Assembly: GCF_023380205.1 (NCBI RefSeq)
Contig: NZ_CP093360.1
Location: 62,001-126,000 of the forward strand
Direction: 5' to 3'
Length of the DNA stretch: 64,000 nucleotides
From: Nicoliella spurrieriana
Lineage (GTDB): Bacteria > Bacillota > Bacilli > Lactobacillales > Lactobacillaceae
Below the pieces are notes generated by a model, which saw only the letters and a program-made list of their open reading frames with translations, was not told where the DNA came from and ran no database searches. The translations under genes were made by a program, and so were the position numbers. Positions 42,504 through 51,850 of the stretch are shown in pieces; positions within the stretch are counted from its first letter, which is position 1; each line of letters opens with the position of its first letter.

Positions 42504-43268
42504 CTAGAAGAATGCTTTGATAAATAGGTAAAATGATAGTAAAAATGCAAAAATCCCGACCCCAACCCTCATGACGTTAGTGGGGATAAAACGGACAATT
42601 GATGGGCCGATAAATCCACCGATGAACAATCCAATCCCTAGTGGAATAATCGCACTCCAATATACGTGAGCGACAAAAATAAAGATGATTGAAGCGATTA
42701 AATTAGCGGCTAGTGTAGCAGCGTTTCGAGTAGCGTTGTAAACATGATAGGGACTATCACTGATTTTAGATAGGACCGCAATCATGATGACTCCAGCGCC
42801 AGCGCCGAAGTACCCAACGTAGATTCCAACTAGTCCTAAGATTAAGTATTCCCAGAATAATGTATTTTTGGAACTAGCTTTTTGGCCATTTCGGGGTTGC
42901 CTTTTGGGAATTAAAATCGAACATGCAGCGAAGAAAATTAAAAATGGAACGATTTTTGAAAACGCTGCATTTGAACTATTCAAAAGGAAGATTGATCCGA
43001 TAAGCCCACCAACTGCGGTCATTGCAGTAATTGGAAGGACCTCTTTTAAATGTCCTCGCAGTTCTTTTAATGAAGCTAAAATGGAGCTAATCCCACTACA
43101 AATTAGTGCAACGGTGTTAGAAGCATTTGCTAGAACTGGCGGGATGCCCACTGAAATTAAAGCTGGATACGAAATTAACGATGCCATTCCAATGATACTG
43201 TTGATGATCCCTGAAATGACACCAATGAAGATTAAAAATGCAATTGTGCCAAATGAGATAATAATCAC
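42504..43268 (-). CDS. TauE/SafE-family permease
   Basis: This 254-residue protein has about eight membrane helices and two halves of the TauE/SafE type: GVISGIINSIIGMASLISYPALISVGIPPVLANASNT and LGLVGIYVGYFGAGAGVIMIAVL. Members export sulfite, sulfoacetate or other organic anions. The substrate is unknown here. The GTG that opens the frame overlaps an AGGAAGTG ribosome site, so the true start may be a nearby ATT or ATC codon. It is divergent from a YczE-like gene. Confidence 0.8.
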   Translation of the reverse strand: MIIISFGTIAFLIFIGVISGIINSIIGMASLISYPALISVGIPPVLANASNTVALICSGISSILASLKELRGHLKEVLPITAMTAVGGLIGSIFLLNSSNAAFSKIVPFLIFFAACSILIPKRQPRNGQKASSKNTLFWEYLILGLVGIYVGYFGAGAGVIMIAVLSKISDSPYHVYNATRNAATLAANLIASIIFIFVAHVYWSAIIPLGIGLFIGGFIGPSIVRFIPTNVMRVGVGIFAFLLSFYLFIKAFF

Positions 43269-43390
43269 TTCCTAGTTAAAGTTAAATTAGTTTAATTATA
43301 GCATTTTATAAACATCCCCATTTATCTTTTGTTTTATGAATGGATTATATATATAATGTAAGTATATAAATTAAACATAGGAGGAATTTC

Positions 43391-44080
43391 TTGAACGATA
43401 AACAACCCACGAATTCAATGAAGGTAAGGATTATAGCATTATTATTAGGACTCTTCATAAACGCCCTTGGGAATGGATTAACGATTGCTTCAAATACTGG
43501 TTCAGCATTATGGACCGCAGCTGCAGTTAATTTGGGAAATGAGTTTAAGATTGCATCCACAGTGTTTATCTTTGCATTTGGTGTTTTCAATGCGGTGTTA
43601 AATCAATTTCTAGTTATGAAGTTAAACATCGTTAGATTCATAGAGGAAATTGCTTACGTTGTCTTCTTTAGTTATGGCATTCAAGTCTTTATCCAAATGT
43701 TTGAATCCCTTGGCATTGGGAAACAATCCTTCCTTGTGCGCTCGCTTTTTTCAATCATTGGGGTAACGATGATTGGGATTTCCGTTTCCGTTTATCAACG
43801 AGCAAACATCTTCATGCATCCAAATGATGATACTAGTAATATTTTACGATTTAAATTTTTGAATGGAAGTGCGATCAAGGCTCAATTCCTTGATTTATCG
43901 TTTCCAGTAATCGTTATTATTATTACTAGCTTATTAACAGGAGAACTATATGCAGTTAACTTTGCAACGATTTACTTTTTCTTCACTAATGGAATTGTGG
44001 TTAAGTATGCTGATAAGTGGGTTTGGCCCAGTTTGATCCATAATTTTAATCCTGATGATAACTTTAAAATTAAGTCTTAA
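43391..44080 (+). CDS. YczE-like membrane protein
   Basis: This 229-residue protein has about five membrane helices. LLGLFINALGNGLTIASNTGSALWTAAAVNLG and VSVYQRANIFMHPNDDTSNILRFKFLNGS echo the YczE/YitT pattern of the longer protein at 33.3 kb without its soluble tail. The start is TTG at 43391 after AGGAGGAA. It ends at a strong terminator shared with alsS. The function of the family is not established. Confidence 0.7.
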   Translation: MNDKQPTNSMKVRIIALLLGLFINALGNGLTIASNTGSALWTAAAVNLGNEFKIASTVFIFAFGVFNAVLNQFLVMKLNIVRFIEEIAYVVFFSYGIQVFIQMFESLGIGKQSFLVRSLFSIIGVTMIGISVSVYQRANIFMHPNDDTSNILRFKFLNGSAIKAQFLDLSFPVIVIIITSLLTGELYAVNFATIYFFFTNGIVVKYADKWVWPSLIHNFNPDDNFKIKS

Positions 44081-44086
44081 ATTAAA

Positions 44087-44133
44087 AGGTAGTAGGTTAA
44101 TTGGCATTGCCAATTGACCTACTACCTTTTTTA
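44087..44133. terminator. Bidirectional terminator
   Basis: AAAAGGTAGTAGGTTAATTGG and CCAATTGACCTACTACCTTTT form a stem with one mismatch between convergent genes. Confidence 0.88.
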
Positions 44134-44143
44134 TATTTGAAGC

Positions 44144-45817
44144 TTAGTTTAGTTCGTTTGGAATTAACTGGGTTTTTAACTTAATGTTATCCTTATAATC
44201 AACTGGAACTTCGATGATGGAAGGACCATCAGTTTGTTTTGCTTGATGCAGAGCAGCACTAAATTCCTCAACGGTCTTGACTCTAAAGCCCTTAGCGCCA
44301 AAGCTTTCAGCATACTTAACATTATCAACATAACCAAACTTAACCCCAGCATCGTGGCCATACTTAGCAACTTCTTGGAACTTCACCATGTCGTAGTATC
44401 CATCAACCCAAATAATTTGAATGATTGGTAGGTTTAGACGCACAGCAGTTTCTAACTCCTGGCCAGAAAATAGGAAGCCACCGTCACCTGAAATTGAAAT
44501 GACATGTTGTTCAGAGCGGGTTAAAGCAGCAGCGATTGCCCATGGTAATGCTACTCCTAGTGTTTGCATTCCATTACTGAATAATAAATGACGGGGTTTA
44601 TACACCCTAAAGAAACGAGCCATCCAAATATAGTGGCTCCCGATATCAACGGTGATTGTGGTATCATCATTAACCGATTCTTGTAATGCATTAATGATTG
44701 CTAATGGATGGAGTTCTTCACCCTCTTTTTGTTCAGGAACTTCTGTGGATTGATCAAAATGTTCCTTTAATTGCAGTAATTTTTCCCTCGCAGCATCTGG
44801 TAAAACTGAATCTTCAGGAATGAATGATGCTAATTCATAAAGGGTTTGGGCAACGTCAGCATTCACAATGACTTGGGGTTGGTAATCATTAGTAATTTCG
44901 GGAGTAATGGTATCGACATTAATAATTTTAGTCCCATCATTATGCCAATTGCGAGCCTCATATTCAATTGGATCATAGCCAATTGCAAGGACTAAGTCGC
45001 TCTGCTTTAAAACGGTATCACCAATTTGGTTATCGAATAGTCCAACGCGGCCGTAGTAGTTACTTTCTAAGTCGCGAGAAATGACCCCAGAGCCCTGGAA
45101 GGTTTCCACAACGGGAATTGAAAAAAGATCCAGTAATTTATGAATGGCATCGCTAACCTCTTCGGTTGATGCTCGCATCCCAGCTAGAATAACCGGTCTT
45201 TGTGCGTTTAAGAGCATTTCAGCAATTTGTTTGATGCGGGTGCGATCAGCACTACCATTGGTAATTTGTGGAAGGCGGTTAATTACGGGACGATCCACTT
45301 TTTCACCTAAAATATCCTGTGGTAATGATAAAAATGCAGCGCCGTTTTTAGGCGATTTAGTAGTCATATAAGCATTTGCAAACGCTTCTGAGAGATTATT
45401 CGGATTTTCAACCTCCTGGCTAATCTTGGTTGCTTGATTCAATAGTAGGGCACTATCGATACTTTGATGGGTCGCACGCAATACATCATCCCGTTGCACT
45501 TGGCCCCCCAGTGCGATTACTGGATCTCCCTCGGCAGTGGCGGTAATGAGGGCGGTGGCTAGGTTGGAAACCCCAGGGCCCGAAGTAACTGCAACTACCC
45601 CAGGTTCGCCAGTTAAACGACCAATGCCAGCAGCGATGAAAGCAGCATTTTGTTCATGTCTAGTAACGATTAACTGAGGTGCATTTGGATTATCACTATG
45701 CTGTAAGTCCTCAAATAGTTGATCCACCTTAGCACCTGGAATTCCGAATACGTACTTAATTCCCTGATTGACCATACTTTGGATCAGCGCTTTTGAACCC
45801 GTTAATTCCTTTGTCAT
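44144..45817 (-). CDS. alsS: Catabolic acetolactate synthase
   Basis: This 557-residue thiamine-diphosphate enzyme has FGIPGAKVDQLFEDL, the catalytic Glu in VTRHEQNAAFIAAGIGR, VTSGPGVSNLATALITA, and the ThDP-binding ISGDGGFLFSGQELETAVRLN. It condenses two pyruvates to acetolactate, the route to diacetyl and acetoin. It resembles single-subunit catabolic AlsS rather than IlvB. No alsD is adjacent. A MarR-type gene lies divergently upstream, and two inverted operator copies occupy the promoter region, indicating regulation by that protein. Confidence 0.93.
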   Translation of the reverse strand: MTKELTGSKALIQSMVNQGIKYVFGIPGAKVDQLFEDLQHSDNPNAPQLIVTRHEQNAAFIAAGIGRLTGEPGVVAVTSGPGVSNLATALITATAEGDPVIALGGQVQRDDVLRATHQSIDSALLLNQATKISQEVENPNNLSEAFANAYMTTKSPKNGAAFLSLPQDILGEKVDRPVINRLPQITNGSADRTRIKQIAEMLLNAQRPVILAGMRASTEEVSDAIHKLLDLFSIPVVETFQGSGVISRDLESNYYGRVGLFDNQIGDTVLKQSDLVLAIGYDPIEYEARNWHNDGTKIINVDTITPEITNDYQPQVIVNADVAQTLYELASFIPEDSVLPDAAREKLLQLKEHFDQSTEVPEQKEGEELHPLAIINALQESVNDDTTITVDIGSHYIWMARFFRVYKPRHLLFSNGMQTLGVALPWAIAAALTRSEQHVISISGDGGFLFSGQELETAVRLNLPIIQIIWVDGYYDMVKFQEVAKYGHDAGVKFGYVDNVKYAESFGAKGFRVKTVEEFSAALHQAKQTDGPSIIEVPVDYKDNIKLKTQLIPNELN

Positions 45818-45868
45818 TATAAAAACCCCATTTCAATGTTATGGTATACTTACTCTTGAAGGTAATGG

Positions 45869-45934
45869 GTGTTGACAATGCAACACCGATAAATTGACTC
45901 AATTATAGTCACTAATGTGTTGCATTGTCAACAC
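45869..45934. promoter_or_regulatory. Two mirror-image MarR-type operators
   Basis: GTGTTGACAATGCAACAC (45869-45886) and GTGTTGCATTGTCAACAC (45917-45934) are exact reverse complements of each other, and each is itself a GTGTTG-N6-CAACAC dyad. Centres are 48 bp apart. They occupy the alsS-marR spacer. Confidence 0.85.
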
Positions 45935-45969
45935 TATTGAAAAAGATTGATGGAAGGAACCGGATTCTT

Positions 45970-46398
45970 ATGAAAGATTTAGGATATTTAGCACAAGATA
46001 TTTCAATTTTGCATCGGCAATATTATAAAGATACCGGAAAACAATTCGAACAACTGGATTTAAATCCAACTGCTGCTTGTATTCTACTAACGATTAATGA
46101 CCACCGACATATTAACCAGAGTCAAATTGCGCGTGAATTAGTTTTGGACAAGGGGATGGTTGCTCGACAGATTAAAAAACTGGATCAAAATGGATGGGTA
46201 GTTAAACAACCACGTCCTGGGAAGGCACTTGAGGTTAGTTTAACCGAATCAGGACAGCAGTTATTGATCAAGGTTCAAATGATTAGACGGAATTGGTGGG
46301 CAGAGCGCTTTGCCCAAACTGGAATTAAAGCTGATTCACCGATTATTCCATCGATTGAGCGCGTTGTTGAAACGATTATTGGAGAAAATAAGGGCTAG
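45970..46398 (+). CDS. MarR-family transcriptional regulator
   Basis: This 142-residue protein has LDLNPTAACILLTINDHRHINQSQIARELVLDKGMVARQIKKLDQNGWVVKQPRPGKALEVSLTESG, the full MarR winged helix. The ATG at 45970 follows GGAAGGAA. The upstream in-frame TTG falls inside the second operator and is rejected. It is divergent from alsS with two operator copies between them, so it probably controls alsS and itself in response to a small ligand such as an organic acid. A third matching dyad lies at 38601. Confidence 0.88.
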   Translation: MKDLGYLAQDISILHRQYYKDTGKQFEQLDLNPTAACILLTINDHRHINQSQIARELVLDKGMVARQIKKLDQNGWVVKQPRPGKALEVSLTESGQQLLIKVQMIRRNWWAERFAQTGIKADSPIIPSIERVVETIIGENKG

Positions 46399-46423
46399 TA
46401 ATTTAATTACTAGCCCTTATTTT
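46391..46423. terminator. Terminator between convergent genes
   Basis: GGGCTAGTAATT and AATTACTAGCCC form a perfect stem followed by TTATTTT. Confidence 0.82.
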
Positions 46424-46643
46424 AAAATTCTTGTTCAATTTTGTAATGTTTACCCTTTTTAGGGTCACTTTCCTTATCGCCAACTTCGAACAACAGGTGC
46501 TTCCCATTTTCATCCTTTACCATGACCACTTTTTCATTAGTAGTCCGTTTGTCAGATGTTAATTGAGCAGTCCTGATAATTTCAGCAGGATCGATGTTTG
46601 AAGCAATTGCGTTTCCAGGATTAAATAATACGTCTTCAGCCAT
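46422..46643 (-). CDS. Small acidic protein, unrecognised
   Basis: This 73-residue soluble protein has NPGNAIASNIDPAEIIRTAQLTSDKRTTNEKVVMVKDENGKHLLFEVGDKESDPKKGKHYKIEQEF. The last 40 residues look like two beta strands and a basic tail. GGAGGC precedes the ATG at 46643 with eight bases of spacing. No family was recognised, though the good ribosome site and downstream terminator support a real gene. Confidence 0.55.
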   Translation of the reverse strand: MAEDVLFNPGNAIASNIDPAEIIRTAQLTSDKRTTNEKVVMVKDENGKHLLFEVGDKESDPKKGKHYKIEQEF

Positions 46644-46776
46644 ATGAATGCCTCCAATCAATATGTAAAATAATATTTACACTATGAATATACCGCTAAT
46701 TAATTCCAAAAGCAACGATAAAGATATCAAAATAAAGTGGTTAGATAAATGACATTACCTAACCACTTTATTTAGA

Positions 46777-47199
46777 TTATTTACTTAATGATGATGCTTT
46801 GACCCAACCGACCTTCTTAATATGATAGAAAGTGGCGTTCTTGGCGGCCTTATACTTGCGCTTGCTCTTTAGCAAACTGTTAACTGATTCCTTACTAATT
46901 TTAACGACTACTTTTTGGTTAGCTGGTAACTTACGACTTGATAATTTAACCGTTTGAGCACCGCCAAATGATGCAACCGGTTCGTCAGCCATAAAGGTGG
47001 CTTTATAGGCGGTGATTTGGTTAGTTTTAGCCTTAAAATAGGTTCCGGCTTTGATTTCTCTGACGCTAGCTAATGCATAATTCTGGTACTTAGCATTATT
47101 GATCTTAGCAGCGCTCGCATTTGTAGAGCTAGCAGTAGCTGAAAACAAGGCTAATGGAATGGTAATTGTAACCACCATTGCTATTTTATTTAATTTCAT
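46777..47199 (-). CDS. Small secreted SLAP-like protein
   Basis: This 140-residue protein has a signal peptide (about 1-31, ending NASA). A basic beta-rich body follows, ending NATFYHIKKVGWVKASSLSK, a motif shared by SLAP or SH3-like surface domains of lactobacilli. No enzyme motif is present. It probably associates non-covalently with the cell wall. It is one of several small exported proteins in the window. Confidence 0.6.
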   Translation of the reverse strand: MKLNKIAMVVTITIPLALFSATASSTNASAAKINNAKYQNYALASVREIKAGTYFKAKTNQITAYKATFMADEPVASFGGAQTVKLSSRKLPANQKVVVKISKESVNSLLKSKRKYKAAKNATFYHIKKVGWVKASSLSK

Positions 47200-47293
47200 C
47201 GTAACACCTCAATAATTATTTAGTGGTTTAATTTTAATGCTATCGACGGTTAATTACAATTATAATATTTACTAATGGTTAGGAAGAAATCAA

Positions 47294-47629
47294 TTATCCT
47301 AAAAAAGACTCAGTTAATGAAGTTAGTTTTTCAATATCCGATTCAATCAAATTTTCACCATCGCTTTGAAAGTAGATGACACCATCCACTAGGTCAACGT
47401 CCATTAACGTGTAAAAATCACGATAATGATAAGTAGGGCTCAAGCTCATTAAGTTCGGAACAATGTCGCAGATGAGATCGTTTGCGTAGTCATCATCTTC
47501 AGTCACAACGATAATTAAATAATTATAAGTCATAATTGTTAGTGCTGGATTCTCATTCGGAATGTTGAAATCGAAATCTTCGGTGATTTTGGGAACTAGC
47601 TGCCCATTTATTTTCATTTGTAGTTTCAT
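47294..47629 (-). CDS. Cytosolic protein downstream of a CAP gene, unrecognised
   Basis: This 111-residue acidic protein shows alternating beta segments (YLIIVVTEDDDYANDLICDIVPNLMSL, YTLMDVDLVDGVIYFQSDG). There is no signal peptide. It begins five bases after the CAP-domain gene stop, with GGAGATGG upstream inside that gene, so the two are likely coupled. No family was recognised. Its link to an exported CAP protein is unexplained. Confidence 0.5.
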   Translation of the reverse strand: MKLQMKINGQLVPKITEDFDFNIPNENPALTIMTYNYLIIVVTEDDDYANDLICDIVPNLMSLSPTYHYRDFYTLMDVDLVDGVIYFQSDGENLIESDIEKLTSLTESFLG

Positions 47630-47634
47630 CTAAT

Positions 47635-48531
47635 TTATTCCATCTCCATTGCAGTGTATGCCCTTGACTTATGGGTACATTCCGCAATTCCAATCTGCGT
47701 AATATCGCTGCGCAAAATGTTATATCGATGCCCCCAGTGTTCACCAACTGAATCATCGTATGTAAATAGGTTGATGGCATTGATTAAGTTGGTCTTAGTG
47801 TCGTTCATAGCGTAAGCAAAAGCAATGTTTTCACCTAGCACATGGTTATTATAGTGGAGCTGTTTACACAGTAAATCCACCTTCCACTTGCCATTTTCAG
47901 TGAAGTGGTTAAAATGCTTTTGATCTGTATAGCCCTGCTGATTCCTTAATTTAGCTAGTGTTGCTAGGTGAACGTTCCATTTTAATGGCCTAAGATGATG
48001 TCTTGATCGAATGTAGTTGATGTATTGTAGGCCAGTGGATTTATTAATGGAGTCATTGGCGATTAGTATGTCTGGGCGGTTATTTGCGCTTAGTTCGCTG
48101 GGTAGCTTTAAGCTACCTGCAATTATCCATAGTGCCTGCTTATAGCCACTGAACTTGACTCGGTAATAGATTACTCGCCAATTACTAACCTTGCGATGAA
48201 TAATTTTACCCACAGCCCCGGGATTAATACGGTGAATGGAATTTTTGGTATCGGTCTCGTTAGTGGGGAAGTGTTTGTGTTGAACGCTAGTGTTACTAGG
48301 ATCATAAATAACCGTGGTGCCATTTTGATAATTACCGTTACTTAAATTGGCATTGAGGTTGTAAATCTGATTATAATTATTAATCCGTTTTCGTTGTGGT
48401 TCGGTGATATTTTTATTGATCATAGCATGAACATCGATAATTGCTCGTCTAGAATTGAAAAGTTCATTCCCAAACAAGCCAAGGTTAATTATTATGGTAA
48501 TTAGAGTTAGTGATATAATTTTATTCCGCAT
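47635..48531 (-). CDS. Secreted CAP-domain protein
   Basis: This 298-residue protein has an N-terminal signal or anchor (about 5-24) and an SH3-like middle (GKIIHRKVSNWRVIYYRVKFSGYKQALWIIAGSL). The C-terminal CAP domain has LQYINYIRSRHHLRPLKWNVHLATLA, QKHFNHFTENG, LGENIAFAY and GEHWGHRYNILRSDITQIGIA. AAGAAGGTGG precedes the ATG at 48531. It is a second member of the family represented at 24-25 kb. A hairpin-terminator element upstream may regulate it. Confidence 0.8.
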   Translation of the reverse strand: MRNKIISLTLITIIINLGLFGNELFNSRRAIIDVHAMINKNITEPQRKRINNYNQIYNLNANLSNGNYQNGTTVIYDPSNTSVQHKHFPTNETDTKNSIHRINPGAVGKIIHRKVSNWRVIYYRVKFSGYKQALWIIAGSLKLPSELSANNRPDILIANDSINKSTGLQYINYIRSRHHLRPLKWNVHLATLAKLRNQQGYTDQKHFNHFTENGKWKVDLLCKQLHYNNHVLGENIAFAYAMNDTKTNLINAINLFTYDDSVGEHWGHRYNILRSDITQIGIAECTHKSRAYTAMEME

Positions 48532-48603
48532 TGAACCACCTTCTTTAATCATTATTTATTACTTACATTATATCTTGATTAATGTTTGATTATCAATTTA
48601 ACA

Positions 48604-48668
48604 TTAAAAAAGGACTAGTTTGATAACTAGTCCCCTTTGGCATATGTAAATTCCCCTTCGCATGCCTT
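48604..48668 (-). ncRNA. Candidate small RNA or leader attenuator upstream of the CAP gene
   Basis: On the minus strand a TACAAT-like -10 (48680-48675) precedes a short transcript. It contains hairpin arms GGCAT (48666-48662) and ATGCC (48643-48639), a GGGGA stretch, then GGACTAGT/ACTAGTCC followed by six T (48632-48605). No gene upstream on that strand needs this terminator. It could be a free sRNA or an attenuator for the CAP gene 73 bp downstream. Confidence 0.45.
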
Positions 48669-48910
48669 GACTAAATTGTACACTAAATAATTTCAAATTG
48701 GTACTTTATTTTTAATCTTAATCTAATTTTTTAAGTTAACCTACCGATATTTTAAATTAAAGTGTTAAAACATATGTGTTTTGCGTTTTTGCAAAATATG
48801 GCGTCAATTGCCGATTTAACCCGCGGTCATTGCTTCTTTTTCAACAATTATCACCATTAATTATTTATCCAAAACGATTGAAACGGGGAATAATCGCGTT
48901 ATAATACCAA

Positions 48911-48964
48911 TCAAGAGCGTTGCTTCCGAATACGGCTCTAAAAAAACAACAGGAGATGTTGATT
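48911..48964 (+). promoter_or_regulatory. H-type pseudoknot leader of pnuC, possible NAD+-II riboswitch
   Basis: TATAAT at 48898-48903 is followed by a roughly 55-nt leader. AGAGC (48914-48918) pairs with GCTCT (48935-48939). The loop GTTG (48919-48922) can pair with CAAC (48947-48950) after an A7 linker. AGGAG directly follows, so the pseudoknot would mask the ribosome site. A small pseudoknot in this position before pnuC fits the NAD+-II (pnuC-motif) class known in Lactobacillales. The class assignment is from memory of its layout. Confidence 0.55.
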
Positions 48965-49651
48965 ATGTTAAAGGCGATTGCTAAATCGCGGGTATTTGAC
49001 CTGGTAGGGGTCATTATTGTATTGCTAAGTGCGTTTTTATCCGGGTACCTATTTGAAACCCTGGATGAAGTAACCCATTGGGGTGGCATCAGTCCGTTAG
49101 TGCCATTCGGGTTAATTAGTGTTGGCTCATCTGTCCTATCGTTATATTCAGATCGATTAACCGCTCGGATGAATAATCTGGGCAATTGGATCGGGCTAGC
49201 CGGTGTCATTCTAAGCGGGACCATTGATTACCTGCTTGGCAATAAGGGTGCCATTTTTACCTACCCGGTGACATTCATTATTCAGGCCTGGGCGATTAAG
49301 GTGTGGATGAATTCAGATCAATATAAAGCTCGGAAGGCCCCCACTGGAATGAAGGGTGGCTTGATTATTACTTCATTAATTGTTTGTTCATTTGGGTTTA
49401 GTTACTTTACAAATGCGATTGCGTTTACCCAACATGATTGGCTATTTTATACAACGACCCTCGTGTTTGCCTTATCGTTAATCGCAAACGCGTTTAACGC
49501 CTTAAAGCTAAGGGTGCAATGGCAATTTTGGGGGCTTTATAACATTGTTCAATTATTGAAAGCGCTCATTCAAGGAAACTTTGCGAACGTTGGCAAATAT
49601 ATTTACTACATTATTAATTCGATTTCTGGATTATCCTATTGGAAGGATTAA
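48965..49651 (+). CDS. pnuC: Nicotinamide riboside transporter PnuC
   Basis: This 228-residue membrane protein has about seven helices. IGLAGVILSGTIDYLLGNKGAIFTYPVTFIIQAWAIKVWMNS and VQWQFWGLYNIVQLLKALIQGNFANVGKYIYYIINSISGLSYWK contain the family's aromatic substrate-pocket motifs. PnuC facilitates nicotinamide riboside entry, which is trapped by phosphorylation for NAD synthesis. The ATG at 48965 follows AGGAGATG. Upstream in-frame codons overlap the pseudoknot leader and are rejected. It ends 35 bp before the left repeat of the mobile island. Confidence 0.88.
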   Translation: MLKAIAKSRVFDLVGVIIVLLSAFLSGYLFETLDEVTHWGGISPLVPFGLISVGSSVLSLYSDRLTARMNNLGNWIGLAGVILSGTIDYLLGNKGAIFTYPVTFIIQAWAIKVWMNSDQYKARKAPTGMKGGLIITSLIVCSFGFSYFTNAIAFTQHDWLFYTTTLVFALSLIANAFNALKLRVQWQFWGLYNIVQLLKALIQGNFANVGKYIYYIINSISGLSYWKD

Positions 49652-49685
49652 ATTCTAGCTCAATCATTAGGAATTAATTTAAGTG

Positions 49686-49794
49686 TTTGCTATACTTTAG
49701 TAAGGATTTGAAAGGACTGATATGATTGAGTTTATTATTATCACCAGTAAAGATTGCTAATCTAGAGTTGAATAACCGGGTAGTAATGTCACCA
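49686..49794. repeat. Left 109-bp direct repeat (attL-like, truncated OYE 5' end)
   Basis: The 109 bases are identical to 59561-59669 except for one T/C difference in GATATGATTG versus GATACGATTG. The repeat contains the -10 region, ribosome site, TTG start and first 23 codons of the Old Yellow Enzyme gene. After the repeat the sequence diverges into the island. Confidence 0.9.
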
Positions 49795-50940
49795 TGGTGT
49801 ATTATTGAATACATTAATTTGTAGAAACGCTTTAATATCGGTGATGACAAGGCATTTTGTGGGTGCAGATGATACGTTGACTATCCTTGCTTAGAAATCA
49901 GCAAATTTAGTTAATTTTTTAACTGCATTAACATTTTACTCCTTAGTAACATGAGTATAAACTCCTAATGTGATTTGCGGATTAGCATGACCCAATCTCA
50001 CTTGTACTTCCTTAACGGAAATTCCTGCTGAAAAAAGCATAGATGCGTGGGTGTGTCTAAATCCGTGGATCGTTATACGTTTTAAAGATGGATTATGTTT
50101 ATAAATAGATTGCTGCCAGTACCTAACGGTTCTGGCAGTATACATACTTTTACCATTCGTAGAAAATACAAATGCATTACTACTCTTTGCATTAAGTCCA
50201 TCAGACAATAAGGCGATTCTTTGTTTCAGTTGCCATTTTTTCAATAAAAGCATCGTTCTACGATTCATTTGCACAACTCGATTGCCACTTTTAGATTTAG
50301 GCGGGTTGATAGTAGGGTAATTCATGGCATCTCTCGACATGGTTTTATTGATATTGACTTCACTTTTTGTAAAATCAATATCACTTCATTTCAATGCTAA
50401 TGCTTCACCACGTCTCATTCCAGAAAAACCTAGCAATCTAAAAAATGTTAGACAAACCAAATGTTTTTCGTTTTTAAGATATGATGTGTTTAGAAATTCA
50501 TTTAGTTCATCTTTTGTATAGAAATATTCTGGCTTATCAATCTTCACTTTACCTTTTGGAAAAGTTAATCTAGTAAAGTGGTTATCTTCAATATAGCCGT
50601 TTCGAAAAGCGCGATCAAACACCTTTCCAATATTATTTGCTCTAATCTTATATCTAGCATATTTAGTAGATAGCTTGTTAATAATTGATTGAAGATCCAT
50701 TAGAGTAATCGTTTTAATGCGTTTATTACCAAATTTTTTCAAAGCACAAATTCTAATATTATCTTCAAAAGCTTTTGATGTTGCTTGCCTAACCGTTAAT
50801 TTATAAGATTCTAAAAATTAACGGTACACCTGTTCAAACGTTAGTGGCTTTTCTTTTTTTATATTGCCATTTTCAAGCTGTAATTCTAATCTTGATATTG
50901 ATGTGCACCCTAAAGTTTGTACATTAATATATTGTTTTTC

Positions 50941-51850
50941 TTAGGCGGAAAGTTCCCGGTATTGAATCGGAGACTTTCCGCCTAGTTTTATTTTAATCTG
51001 ATGATTATTATAATAATCAATCCATAACTTCATTGCTGATACTAAATTTTCCTTAGAATCATATGCAGTCTCAATTGCTTCTGCTTTCATAATATGAAAG
51101 AATGATTCCATTGGCGAATTATCTAAGCAGTTTCCCTTTCGGGACATACTTTGGAAGATATTATTAGTTGTCAAAGTATGTTGCCAAACATGACTTTGAT
51201 ATTGAATTCCTTGATCACTATGGATAGTAGTTCTGTATTTAAGTCCTTTAATTCGTTCAATTACATCTTCTAGTGGTTTCATAACACATTCAACCGTAGG
51301 GTGATCGCTGATATTGAAAGAAATAATTTCTCCTGAATACAAATCCATAATTGGTGATAGATAAATTCGATGGTCAGTATCTAAACTTCCATATCTAAAT
51401 TCACTAATATCAGTGGTTAATTTCTGGTAAGGACGATCAGTTTTAAATTTACGGTTAATCAAGTTCTTACTGATTTTACCCACTTGCCCCTTGTATGAAT
51501 TATACTTCCGTAGCTTACGTGAGTAAGCTGTTGATAACCAATGATTAGATTTCATGATTTTTAAAACCAGCTTGTGATTTACTTGGTATCCATGATTAGC
51601 TAATTCTAAACATACTCGTCGATATCCATATGATTTATTGGCTCGTTTGATGTCTCCAATCACTTTCGTGATTTTACTATGCTTATCGGGTTTACCTATC
51701 TTTGATTTTAGATAGTAATAAGTACTTCTAGGAATCTTAATTGTTTTAAGCACTAGTGTGACATACTAGCATGGTATTTTAGCCTTAGTACGTCGATAAT
51801 TGTTATGGTTTCTTTTGGTTCTCTTCGTCGTCTAAGGCGTTCAATTTTTT
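50941..51850 (-). pseudogene. IS150-like transposase OrfB, frameshifted
   Basis: The main open stretch (51753-50941, 270 residues) contains the rve-type catalytic core with LTTDISEFRYG (D), TIHSDQGIQYQ (D) and DNSPMESFFHIMKAEAI (E), so the DDE triad is present. The expected upstream part (IIDVLRLKYHASM) lies in another frame near 51760-51800, showing a frameshift close to LVLKTIKIPRSTYYY. The transposase is therefore probably inactive. Confidence 0.8.

Noticed and set aside
42868-43275. Plus-strand frame opposite the TauE-like gene
   Set aside because: The minus-strand frame has clear TauE/SafE membrane repeats, and the opposite frame shows no start signal or family resemblance.
48865-49224. 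Minus-strand open frame opposite pnuC
   Set aside because: It overlaps the well-supported pnuC gene and its pseudoknot leader, and has no ribosome site.
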